A stretch of 15,587 bases of DNA, taken from the NCBI GenBank assembly GCA_021812825.1, contig JAKAMO010000065.1:1-15587 (forward strand), in the 5' to 3' direction. The position numbers were made by a program, and so were the translations under genes. Of this stretch, positions 1-6,117 are shown in pieces (the first letter of the stretch is position 1; each line of letters opens with the position of its first letter). The DNA is from a bacterium. Lineage in GTDB: Bacteria; Elusimicrobiota; Elusimicrobia; Elusimicrobiales; UBA9959. The notes beneath the pieces are model-generated. The model was not told the origin of the DNA, ran no database searches, and worked only from the letters and a program-made list of their open reading frames with translations.

Positions 1-45
1 CTTCGCCTCGAAGCCAGCGTGGTCCGCGCCTATGACGATCCTCAT
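1..45 (-). CDS. rpiB: Ribose-5-phosphate isomerase B (RpiB/LacAB family), N-terminal 15 codons only
   Basis: The gene runs off the left edge. The 15 visible residues read MRIVIGADHAGFEAK, which matches the RpiB/LacAB start: a first beta strand followed by the GADHAG motif. The Asp and His of that motif lie in the phosphosugar active site. The family interconverts ribose 5-phosphate and ribulose 5-phosphate, or related aldose and ketose phosphates. The ATG follows an AGGGG ribosome site and lies 10 bases after the stop of the BMC-T gene, so it belongs to the microcompartment operon. In published BMC classifications an RpiB homologue is a marker of SPU (sugar-phosphate-utilizing) loci, usually with a DeoC-type aldolase. 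The family call rests on one short but distinctive motif. Confidence 0.8.
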   Translation of the reverse strand, partial: MRIVIGADHAGFEAK

Positions 46-55
46 AAATTCCCCT

Positions 56-604
56 TTATATCGCCGCGCCCAGATGCTCGTGGGCGTTCGGTATCACTAT
101 GCGGCTGACCACGGCGTCCTCGCCGATGGCCTTCACGCCGGCGGCGACCGCGGTACGCACCGCGCCCGGCTCGCCCACTACGGTGAAGTAGCCTTTGCCG
201 CCTATGCCCTTGCCGGTGTTGACCTCGGCGACGTGCACGAAGGCGGCCTTGGCCGCGGCGTCCGCGGCGAAGAGCGCGGGCAGCGCTTCCTTGGTCTCCA
301 CTATGCCGACGGCCTCTATCTTATCGGGCTTCACCTTCTTGTTGAGGGCGGCCAGCGCGCCAGAATGCACGTTGCGTATGATATGCTTGGCCAGCACAGT
401 ATCGCCGGCGATCTCGATACCCCGCGAGAGGGCGGCCTCGACCTCGCCTACGGGACCGGAGAGGACTATGATGTATTTTCCCTTGGAGATGGGCAGGTGC
501 ACCTCCGGCTTCACGCCGGCGGCCTTGCACATCGCGTCGAGCGACTCGATGCCCTTGGCTATCGAGGAAGTTTCGATCAGACCGACCGCTATGTTCGCCT
601 GCAT
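56..604 (-). CDS. BMC-T shell protein (tandem BMC domain), no Fe-S cysteine
   Basis: This 182-residue protein has two BMC domains in tandem, about residues 5-90 and 97-180. Each contains the signature AVGLIET/AVGIVET strand and the GKxxIVLSG or GKGYFTVVG segment. Trimers of such proteins make pseudohexameric tiles in the shell facet. The layout is closest to PduT. However, the segment that is ICPGK in PduT reads ISKGK here, with Ser40 where the cluster-binding Cys should be, so a central iron-sulfur cluster is unlikely and the pore may pass metabolites instead. A clear AAGGAG ribosome site overlaps the stop of the upstream aldehyde dehydrogenase gene. It is the second BMC-T of the operon; the other is at 4211-4759. 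The substrate of its pore cannot be read from sequence. Confidence 0.95.
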   Translation of the reverse strand: MQANIAVGLIETSSIAKGIESLDAMCKAAGVKPEVHLPISKGKYIIVLSGPVGEVEAALSRGIEIAGDTVLAKHIIRNVHSGALAALNKKVKPDKIEAVGIVETKEALPALFAADAAAKAAFVHVAEVNTGKGIGGKGYFTVVGEPGAVRTAVAAGVKAIGEDAVVSRIVIPNAHEHLGAAI

Positions 605-613
605 ATTAACTCC

Positions 614-2032
614 TTAAGCTATTCTCAGATCTCCGACCACGCTGCACTGCAGCGGGCGCACGAAATGGCTGGTCTTGGTTATGCCGTCTCCCGTCGGGGT
701 GCCGATGGACATGGAGGCGTAGCCTTCGCCCAGGCCGAGGCCGTGCAGCGTGCAGCCGTTCTTGACGAAGATGGAACACGCCATCCGGCGGCCCATCTTG
801 GTCATGTTCTTGACGTTGGTGGAATACATGCCCGCGCTGTGGTGGTTGTCCCACTCCACCTTCTTCGCCAGCTCTATCGCCGCGTCCACGTCGCGGGCTA
901 CCGTGACCGGCAGCACCGGCATCAGCTGCTCGCTGATAACGAAGGGGTGGTCGTTGGGGACCTCGGCCCAGAGTATCCTGACCTCGTCCGACAGGTTCAG
1001 GCCGATCGCCTTCGCTATCACCGAGGGGTTCTTGCCGATGAACTTGCGGTCCACGCGCGGCTCGCGGCCGGGCTCCGGTATGGCCACCTTGGCCAGCTGG
1101 TCCATCTGCTCGCGGGTCAGCTCGTGGGCGCGGTGGTCGCGGCGCATGGCCTCGAGGAAGCGGGCCCTGGCGGCCTCGGTCACGATGACCTCCTTCTCGG
1201 CTATGCACAGCACGTTGTTGTCGAAGCCGCAGCCGGTTATGATCTGCTCGGCGCAGTCCGGGAAAACGGCGGTCTCGTCCACTACTATCGGCGGATTACC
1301 GGGGCCGGCGGCTATGGTCTTGCAGGCCTTGCCGGCCGTCATCGCCACCTTCACTATGGCAGGGCCGCCGGTGACCAGGTTTAAGTGTGTCCCCGGGTGG
1401 CAGAGCAGCTGCCTGGTGGCCTCCTGAGAGGGGTTGGCTATCGTGGTCACCAGGTTGGCCGGGCCGCCGGCGGAGACAACTGTCTGGTTCAGCACGCGCA
1501 CCGCGTCGGCCACGCAGCCCTTGGCGGCCGGATGCGGAGAGAAGACCACGGAATTGCCCGCGGAAAGTATGCCGATGGCGTTGCTGATGATGGTAGCTAC
1601 GGCGTTAGTGGAAGGGGTTATCGCGGCGACCACCCCGAAAGGCGCGAACTCCACCAGGGCCAGGCCCTTGTCGCCGGTATAGGCGAGCGCGCGGAGGTCC
1701 TCCACGCCGGGGGTCTTGTCCGCGCAGACCAGGTTCTTCAGCACCTTGTCGGCCACGCGGCCCATGCCGGTCTCGGCGACGGCGGCCTCGGCCCAGCGGC
1801 GGGCGTTGGCGCGCGAGACCTCGCGGATGGCGGAAATGATCCTTTCGCGCACGGCCAGGCCGAGGTCCTGAAAGACGGGCTGCGCCTTGGACGCCGCGGC
1901 CACAGCTTCGTCCACGGAATCGAACACCGGCCCGCCGGAGGAGGAGGCCGGCGCGGCCGCGAGCGGGGCGTCGCCCAGGTTGCGCACCACCTCGGCGACT
2001 ATCTTCTTCAGGTCCTCTTCGGAGATGGCCAT
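614..2032 (-). CDS. pduP: CoA-acylating aldehyde dehydrogenase, PduP/EutE type, with encapsulation peptide
   Basis: This 472-residue enzyme oxidizes an aldehyde to acyl-CoA with NAD+ and CoA and is the signature core enzyme of catabolic BMCs. The catalytic cysteine is Cys276 in FDNNVLCIAEKEV, the PduP/EutE form of the motif. The cofactor region TPSTNAV (139-145) and the conserved AGPGNPP (242-248) are present. Residues 2-19 form a predicted amphipathic helix (EEDLKKIVAEVVRNL), followed by an Ala/Pro/Ser/Gly linker to about residue 35. This is the usual layout of a cargo-targeting peptide that binds the inner shell face. The gene starts 4 bases after the BMC-P gene and is followed closely by a BMC-T gene. 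In this locus the likely substrate is acetaldehyde or another short aldehyde from an aldolase; that is inferred from RpiB and TIM nearby, not read from the active site. Confidence 0.95.
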   Translation of the reverse strand: MAISEEDLKKIVAEVVRNLGDAPLAAAPASSSGGPVFDSVDEAVAAASKAQPVFQDLGLAVRERIISAIREVSRANARRWAEAAVAETGMGRVADKVLKNLVCADKTPGVEDLRALAYTGDKGLALVEFAPFGVVAAITPSTNAVATIISNAIGILSAGNSVVFSPHPAAKGCVADAVRVLNQTVVSAGGPANLVTTIANPSQEATRQLLCHPGTHLNLVTGGPAIVKVAMTAGKACKTIAAGPGNPPIVVDETAVFPDCAEQIITGCGFDNNVLCIAEKEVIVTEAARARFLEAMRRDHRAHELTREQMDQLAKVAIPEPGREPRVDRKFIGKNPSVIAKAIGLNLSDEVRILWAEVPNDHPFVISEQLMPVLPVTVARDVDAAIELAKKVEWDNHHSAGMYSTNVKNMTKMGRRMACSIFVKNGCTLHGLGLGEGYASMSIGTPTGDGITKTSHFVRPLQCSVVGDLRIA

Positions 2033-2036
2033 GGCG

Positions 2037-2345
2037 TCACTGCTCCATCCTGTTCACGGATTTCTTGAAGACGATCTTCCCGTCCTTCTCTATCGTGTCC
2101 ACGATAGCGAAGACGGTGCAGTCTACCGGGGTGTTCTCGGTCTTCGAGGTCTGGCGGGCGCTCGAGCCCTGCACCAGCAGGACCAGTTCCCCCGTTCCCG
2201 CGCCGACGGCGTCTATGCCGACCAGGGTGTTGCCGCGCGGCTTGTCGTCCAGTCCTACCGGCTGGACCATCAGCAGCTTGGTGCCGACGAGCTTGTCGTC
2301 CTTGCGCGTGCAGACCACGTTCCCCACTACTCGTGCGAATAGCAT
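2037..2345 (-). CDS. eutN: BMC-P pentameric vertex protein (EutN/CcmL family)
   Basis: This 102-residue protein starts MLFARVVGNVVCTRK, continues with LVGTKLLMVQPV, and has VGIDAVGAGTGELVLLVQGSSAR. That is the EutN/CcmL five-stranded barrel fold. Pentamers of this family cap the vertices of the icosahedral shell. Its presence shows that a closed shell can be made. A strong GGAGGT ribosome site precedes the ATG. The gene is separated from the upstream BMC-H gene by 75 bases that contain a nested palindrome, and it runs 4 bases before the aldehyde dehydrogenase start. Only one vertex gene is visible in the window; other loci carry up to three. The C-terminal region after about residue 80 is charged, as is typical. 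Confidence 0.95.
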   Translation of the reverse strand: MLFARVVGNVVCTRKDDKLVGTKLLMVQPVGLDDKPRGNTLVGIDAVGAGTGELVLLVQGSSARQTSKTENTPVDCTVFAIVDTIEKDGKIVFKKSVNRMEQ

Positions 2346-2370
2346 ATTACCTCCAGAAAAAGGGCGGAGA

Positions 2371-2417
2371 CCGGGACGGGCCCCGTTACGGGAACGGGGA
2401 ACCGTCCCTGTTCCCGG
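2371..2417. repeat. Nested GC-rich palindrome between BMC-H and BMC-P genes (REP-like)
   Basis: On the plus strand gggacgg (2373-2379) pairs with ccgtccc (2402-2408). Inside it ccccgtt (2381-2387) pairs with aacgggg (2393-2399) around a 5-base loop. The result is a 14-pair stem with a one- or two-base internal bulge. Alternative registers exist: gggaac (2390-2395) with gttccc (2410-2415), and ccggga (2371-2376) with tcccgg (2412-2417). There is no T-run directly after the stem on either strand, so it is not a classic terminator. It may protect the 3' end of the BMC-H message or pause the polymerase, allowing more hexamer than pentamer to be made. It also resembles dispersed REP-type elements. 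Function is inferred. Confidence 0.75.
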
Positions 2418-2420
2418 TGA

Positions 2421-2705
2421 TTACTTCTTCTTGGCTTCGCTTATCGGCAGCTTGCCCTCGAGGTCGCCGTGCGGCTGGGGGATCACGTGCACGCTGACGA
2501 GCTCCCCGACCTTCTGCGCGGCGGCGGCGCCGGCGTCGCAGGAGGCGCGGCAGGCGGCCACTTCGCCCCTGAAGAGGATCGTGACGAGGCCGGAGCCGAT
2601 CTTCTCATAGCCGACTATCTTCACGTTGGCGGCTTTCACCGCGGCGTCGGCAGCTTCCACGCAGGCCACCAGGCCCTTGGTCTCTATCATTCCGAGTGCT
2701 TCCAT
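2421..2705 (-). CDS. BMC-H hexameric shell protein (PduA/EutM-like)
   Basis: This 94-residue protein has a single BMC domain that begins [20 protein letters not shown]. The pore loop is KIGSG at 35-39, the same loop as in PduA, with a small polar residue (Ser38) lining the pore. The C-terminal tail ends in a lysine-rich stretch. It should form the main hexameric facet tile. The ATG follows GGAGGG and lies 37 bases after pduL. It is the only BMC-H gene visible in the window. The palindrome just downstream may help set its expression above that of the vertex protein, because hexamers are needed in large excess. The KIGSG pore is known in other BMCs to pass small polar metabolites; the substrate here is unknown. 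Confidence 0.96.
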   Translation of the reverse strand: MEALGMIETKGLVACVEAADAAVKAANVKIVGYEKIGSGLVTILFRGEVAACRASCDAGAAAAQKVGELVSVHVIPQPHGDLEGKLPISEAKKK

Positions 2706-2742
2706 TTTGTCCCTCCAGTCGAACTAAACTAAATTACCAAAA

Positions 2743-3375
2743 TCAGACTATGTACGCCGCGTCGCCGTTCTTCAAGGCCGCGGCGTTCGCCTCTTCCACG
2801 TCCAGGTGCAGCTCCAGCGAGTAGGCGTCGGAGACGCGGCAGAGCACGCGCTCGTAGATGGTCTCCCGCTCGGTGCCGGCGCCGCAGAGGACCCGCACTT
2901 CCTGGCCGTCCTTCACCTTGTAAGCGGCGCCCTCCCTGACGTTGAAATGGATGTGCCGCTTGGACAGTATCACGCCGCGCTTTATCGTGACGGAACCCTT
3001 GGGCCCCGTGAGCTTTATCCCGGGGGAGTTCTCCAGCTTGCCGGAGTCGCGTATCGGCGGCTCCACTCCGAGCCTGCGGGCGTCCCCGAGCGAGACCTCC
3101 ACCTGGCTGTATTTCCTGTAGGGGCCTATCATCCTGACGTCCTTAAGGACGCCCTTCGGGCCCTCAACGGTAACGCGCTCGTTGCAGGCGTACTGCCCCG
3201 GCTGCTTCACCGGCTTAAGCCGGGTATCGTCGGCTTCCGCGCCAAAAAGCGTCTTAAAATCCTCTTTGGTCAGGTGCACGTGCCTGTTGGAGACGCCCAC
3301 GGGGACGGGCATGGAGGACCGCTCCCGACGGAGCTTCAGGTCCTCCACTATCTCCTTGAGCAGCCTCTCGTCCAC
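2743..3375 (-). CDS. pduL: PduL-type phosphotransacylase with N-terminal encapsulation helix
   Basis: This 210-residue enzyme converts acyl-CoA and phosphate to acyl phosphate, recycling CoA inside the compartment. It has the two zinc-binding His pairs of PduL, VSNRHVHL (28-35, His32 and His34) and RHIHF (140-144, His141 and His143), plus His190 in LELHLDVEEANAA. The start codon is GTG at 3375, with GAGG overlapping the TIM stop just upstream. A start at Met22 is possible but would remove residues 2-18, DERLLKEIVEDLKLRR, a predicted amphipathic helix typical of PduL cargo targeting, so I prefer GTG. It works after the aldehyde dehydrogenase encoded downstream; an acetate or acyl kinase, not seen here, would make ATP from the product. 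Confidence 0.95.
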   Translation of the reverse strand: MDERLLKEIVEDLKLRRERSSMPVPVGVSNRHVHLTKEDFKTLFGAEADDTRLKPVKQPGQYACNERVTVEGPKGVLKDVRMIGPYRKYSQVEVSLGDARRLGVEPPIRDSGKLENSPGIKLTGPKGSVTIKRGVILSKRHIHFNVREGAAYKVKDGQEVRVLCGAGTERETIYERVLCRVSDAYSLELHLDVEEANAAALKNGDAAYIV

Positions 3376-3383
3376 TTAAAGCC

Positions 3384-4163
3384 TCACTTGCTGAGCACGG
3401 GCTGATAATGTATCACGCGGCCGAACTTGTCGGCTTTCAGGCTCTCGCCGCCGACCAGCGCGCCGTCAATGTCGGGCTGCGCCATCAGTTCGTCTACGTT
3501 GTCGGCCTTGACCGAACCGCCGTAGAGGATGCGCACCGCTTCCGCGTAATCCTTTCCGTAGATGCGCTCCATCTGCTTCCTGACGAAAACGTGGGCGTCC
3601 TGCGCCTGGTCCGGGGTGGCGGTCTTGCCGGTGCCTATGGCCCAGACCGGTTCATAGGCTATGACGACCTTCGCGGCCTCGGCGGCGGTGATGCCGGCGA
3701 AAGCTCCGTTGAGCTGGGTCTCCAGCACGCGGTACGTCTTCTGGCTCTCGCGTTCCTCGAGGGTCTCGCCTATGCAGAGCACGGGCACTATGCCGGCCTT
3801 TATCGCGGTCTTCATCTTCTTATTGATGACCTCGTCGGTCTCGAGGAAGATCTTGCGGCGCTCGCTGTGGCCGATGATCGCGTGCGTGCAGCCCGCGTCC
3901 TTTATCTGCGAAGGGGAGACGGCCCCGGTGAAGGCGCCTTTCTCCTCCCAGGCTACGTCCTGCGAGGAAAGGAAGATCTTCGAGCCGGCCAGCGCGGCGT
4001 GTACGGCGTGCAGGTTGGTGAAAGTGGGAGCCAGCAGCACCTCGTGCTTCAGGTCGGGGTCCAGGCCTTTCCGGATGGCGGCGGCGAGGTCGGCGGCCTC
4101 CTTGGAAACAAGATGCATCTTCCAGTTGCCTGCTATCATCGGGGTTCGCTTTTCGGACGCCAT
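3384..4163 (-). CDS. tpiA: Triosephosphate isomerase inside the BMC operon
   Basis: This full-length 259-residue TIM barrel interconverts glyceraldehyde 3-phosphate and dihydroxyacetone phosphate. The catalytic residues are all present: Lys15 in GNWKM, His99 in IIGHSERR, Glu171 in AYEPVWAIGTG, and the phosphate loop LYGGSVK near residue 210. There is no N-terminal or C-terminal extension resembling a cargo peptide, so the sequence does not show whether it is encapsulated. It sits between the PduT-like gene and pduL with an AAGGAG ribosome site, and the GTG of pduL follows its stop by 8 bases. TIM is usually a glycolytic gene near gapA or pgk. Here it suggests that triose phosphate is a product of the compartment pathway, as expected after a deoxyribose-phosphate or similar aldolase. 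Confidence 0.97.
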   Translation of the reverse strand: MASEKRTPMIAGNWKMHLVSKEAADLAAAIRKGLDPDLKHEVLLAPTFTNLHAVHAALAGSKIFLSSQDVAWEEKGAFTGAVSPSQIKDAGCTHAIIGHSERRKIFLETDEVINKKMKTAIKAGIVPVLCIGETLEERESQKTYRVLETQLNGAFAGITAAEAAKVVIAYEPVWAIGTGKTATPDQAQDAHVFVRKQMERIYGKDYAEAVRILYGGSVKADNVDELMAQPDIDGALVGGESLKADKFGRVIHYQPVLSK

Positions 4164-4193
4164 GGCGGTCTCCTTAATTTAGATATCAAAAAG

Positions 4194-4199
4194 ATTATA
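4194..4199 (-). promoter_or_regulatory. Possible internal -10 box upstream of tpiA
   Basis: The 47-base gap before the TIM gene is AT-rich and holds a perfect TATAAT on the minus strand, about 31 bases before the ATG. No good -35 hexamer lies 16-18 bases upstream; the spaced positions fall in the 3' end of the PduT-like gene. It could be a weak internal promoter for the tpiA-pduL-shell part of the operon, or chance in an AT-rich spacer. Confidence 0.25.
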
Positions 4200-4210
4200 C
4201 AAATATCGCC

Positions 4211-4759
4211 CTAGATTATCTCCCGCAGCAGTTCCGGCCTGGGCTGCGGTATGACGACCTTCTCCACCAGCAGGCCGCGCTTCGCCACAACGGCCGCGCC
4301 GGCGCCCACGGCCGTCTCGGCAGCGGCCACCGGGCCGGTCAGCGTGACGAAGGCCTTGCCGCCCAGAGCCATGGCCAGACGTATCTCCAGCAGCTTCACG
4401 GGGGCCGCCTTAACGGCCGCGTCGGCTGCCTCTATGAGCGCCGAGACGGAGAAGGATTCAATGATGCCGAGGGACTCCAGCCCCTCCACTACAGTAGTCC
4501 CCTCTATGGCCGGGAACACCTCAGGATGTATGTTCGGGACCACGAAACTGTCCACCAGCGCGTGCGCCGCCTTGGAAGAACCGGCCTCCACAGCGGCGTT
4601 CACGGCGCCTACCTCGCCTGAGACCAGGATGACGTATTTGCCGGGGCAGATGGAGCGGGAAAGCGTCAGTTTTACGGCCGCGGTTTTCAGCATCGCGTCG
4701 GCCGTCTCCAGCCCCTTGGCCACGCTCGAAAGTTCCACTCCGCCTATAGCGTTCAGCAT
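4211..4759 (-). CDS. pduT: PduT-like BMC-T shell protein with Fe-S cysteine
   Basis: This 182-residue protein has two BMC domains in tandem (about 3-88 and 94-180). It contains RSICPGKY with Cys38, the same residue number and motif as the cysteine that binds a [4Fe-4S] cluster at the trimer centre in PduT. Other PduT-like stretches are ELSSVAKGLETADAML, VPNIHPEVFPAI and the closing VVIPQPRPELL. In PduT the cluster is thought to pass electrons across the shell. The gene lies 10 bases after the PduS-like gene with AAAGG upstream of the ATG, so the electron donor and the conductive tile are adjacent. The second BMC-T of the operon lacks this cysteine. Cluster binding itself is inferred from homology. 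Confidence 0.93.
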   Translation of the reverse strand: MLNAIGGVELSSVAKGLETADAMLKTAAVKLTLSRSICPGKYVILVSGEVGAVNAAVEAGSSKAAHALVDSFVVPNIHPEVFPAIEGTTVVEGLESLGIIESFSVSALIEAADAAVKAAPVKLLEIRLAMALGGKAFVTLTGPVAAAETAVGAGAAVVAKRGLLVEKVVIPQPRPELLREII

Positions 4760-4769
4760 AATAAGACCT

Positions 4770-6113
4770 TTAAGCGGCTATCTCCACGTATTTTTCGTTG
4801 ACCTTGGTCACCGTGCCTGAGATGCTGGCGTGCACCGGGCAGCCCAGCTTGTCCTGCGTCACGTCGCCGACTACCGAGCCCTTCTCGACCCGCTGACCTT
4901 CCCTGACCGACGGCGAGCATGGCGCCCCTATATGCTGGCTCATCAGTATCCTCACCCGCGCGGGCTTGCAGGCAACGTCGCTCCAGGGGGCGTCCTTGTT
5001 GTAATCCTCGAGCCCCAGCCTTCTTACCAGCTTTGAGACGGGCACTTTGCGGAAATCACGCACGGGATGGGCATCCGGCTTGCGGCCCGTGTTGAGCTGC
5101 GAGTTCTTGAAGCCTATCTTCGCCTCGCGCAGGTCCCCCTTGGCCGCCACGCAGGCCTCGCGCGGGTTCAGGTTCTCCGGGCAGGAATAGAGGCTGCAGA
5201 GGGAGCATTCGCAGCAGAGCAGCCCGTACTGGCTGTGCAGCTTGTGCTCCGGCCCCCCCGCGAACAGCATAGTGCGCATCACGCGGTGGGGCTGCACGTC
5301 GTGTCCCAGCAGATAGCGCGGGCAGAACTCGGTGCAGAAGGAACACTGGTCGCAGGCGGAGCGTCCTATCCTGGAGAAGACCGGCCGGCCCTGCGCCTTC
5401 TTGACCAGCAGCGGGTGGGTCTTCGGCAGGACGATGATGCCTGCGGACGCCTTGACCACCGGCAGGTCGAAATCCATCTGGACCTTGCCCATCATGGGGC
5501 CGCCGTCTATGTAGGCGGGGTCCTTCACGGTGAAACCGCCGCACAGCTCCACGCACTCCCGCCAGGTCACGCCGACAGGTACCCGGAAAGTGGCGGGCTT
5601 CTTCACGGCGCCGTTGACGGTCACGAAGGTATCGGTGACGGGCCGCGGCGCGAAGGCGGCGTTGTAAAGCGTCTCGACGTTGCTGACCACGCAGCCGACG
5701 TCCAGCGGTATGCCTCCGGGCGGGACCACGCGGCCGGTGGCCTCGTAGACCAGACACTGCTCGTCCCCGGCGGGGTAGTAGTCCCCGAGCTTCAGCACGG
5801 ATATGTTCCTGCGGGCCTTCGCTATGCCTTCGAGCCGGGGGATGATCTTCTCGTGCTTCTTCTTGATGCCCAGCACGCCCTTCGAGGCGCCGCAGGCCTT
5901 CATCAGCAGCTCCAGGCCGTCGAACACCTTCTCGGGGAAATACTCGAGTATCTTCTGGTCCTTCTTCAGCAGCGGTTCGCACTCCGCGGCGTTCACCAGC
6001 GCGAGCTCGGCCCTGCCCTTGGCCTTGACGTAGGCGGGAAAGCCGGCGCCGCCGGCCCCTACTACGCCGGCGGCACGCAGGCTGGCGCTGAGCTCAGCTG
6101 AGAAGTCGGCCAT
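4770..6113 (-). CDS. pduS: PduS/RnfC-like Fe-S flavoprotein
   Basis: This 447-residue soluble protein has the RnfC/PduS layout. The N-terminal glycine-rich nucleotide region is GAGGAGFP (19-26). NAAECEPLL (41-49) and GDEQCLVYE (116-124) lie in the NADH/FMN-binding part. Two [4Fe-4S] motifs follow: Cys254, 257, 260 and 264 in CDQCSFCTEFCP, and Cys300, 303, 306 and 311 in CCECSLCSLYSCP. The C-terminus (about 385-445) resembles a barrel-sandwich hybrid domain. PduS in Salmonella oxidizes NADH and can reduce cobalamin. No B12 enzyme is visible here, so a general electron-transfer role, passing electrons from NADH to the PduT-like tile encoded next, is more likely. That role is inferred. It starts 4 bases after the aminotransferase stop, which argues for one transcript. 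Confidence 0.93.
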   Translation of the reverse strand: MADFSAELSASLRAAGVVGAGGAGFPAYVKAKGRAELALVNAAECEPLLKKDQKILEYFPEKVFDGLELLMKACGASKGVLGIKKKHEKIIPRLEGIAKARRNISVLKLGDYYPAGDEQCLVYEATGRVVPPGGIPLDVGCVVSNVETLYNAAFAPRPVTDTFVTVNGAVKKPATFRVPVGVTWRECVELCGGFTVKDPAYIDGGPMMGKVQMDFDLPVVKASAGIIVLPKTHPLLVKKAQGRPVFSRIGRSACDQCSFCTEFCPRYLLGHDVQPHRVMRTMLFAGGPEHKLHSQYGLLCCECSLCSLYSCPENLNPREACVAAKGDLREAKIGFKNSQLNTGRKPDAHPVRDFRKVPVSKLVRRLGLEDYNKDAPWSDVACKPARVRILMSQHIGAPCSPSVREGQRVEKGSVVGDVTQDKLGCPVHASISGTVTKVNEKYVEIAA

Positions 6114-6117
6114 GCGC

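Noticed and set aside
32..1384. Long plus-strand open frame of 450 codons at the left end
   Set aside because: It lies opposite the BMC-T and aldehyde dehydrogenase genes, has His/Gly/Leu/Val-rich content of a high-GC antisense frame, and shows no family motif.
2346..2420. Terminator between BMC-H and BMC-P genes
   Set aside because: The palindrome is strong, but the nearest minus-strand T-run lies about 13 bases beyond the stem, so termination is not expected by the usual rule.
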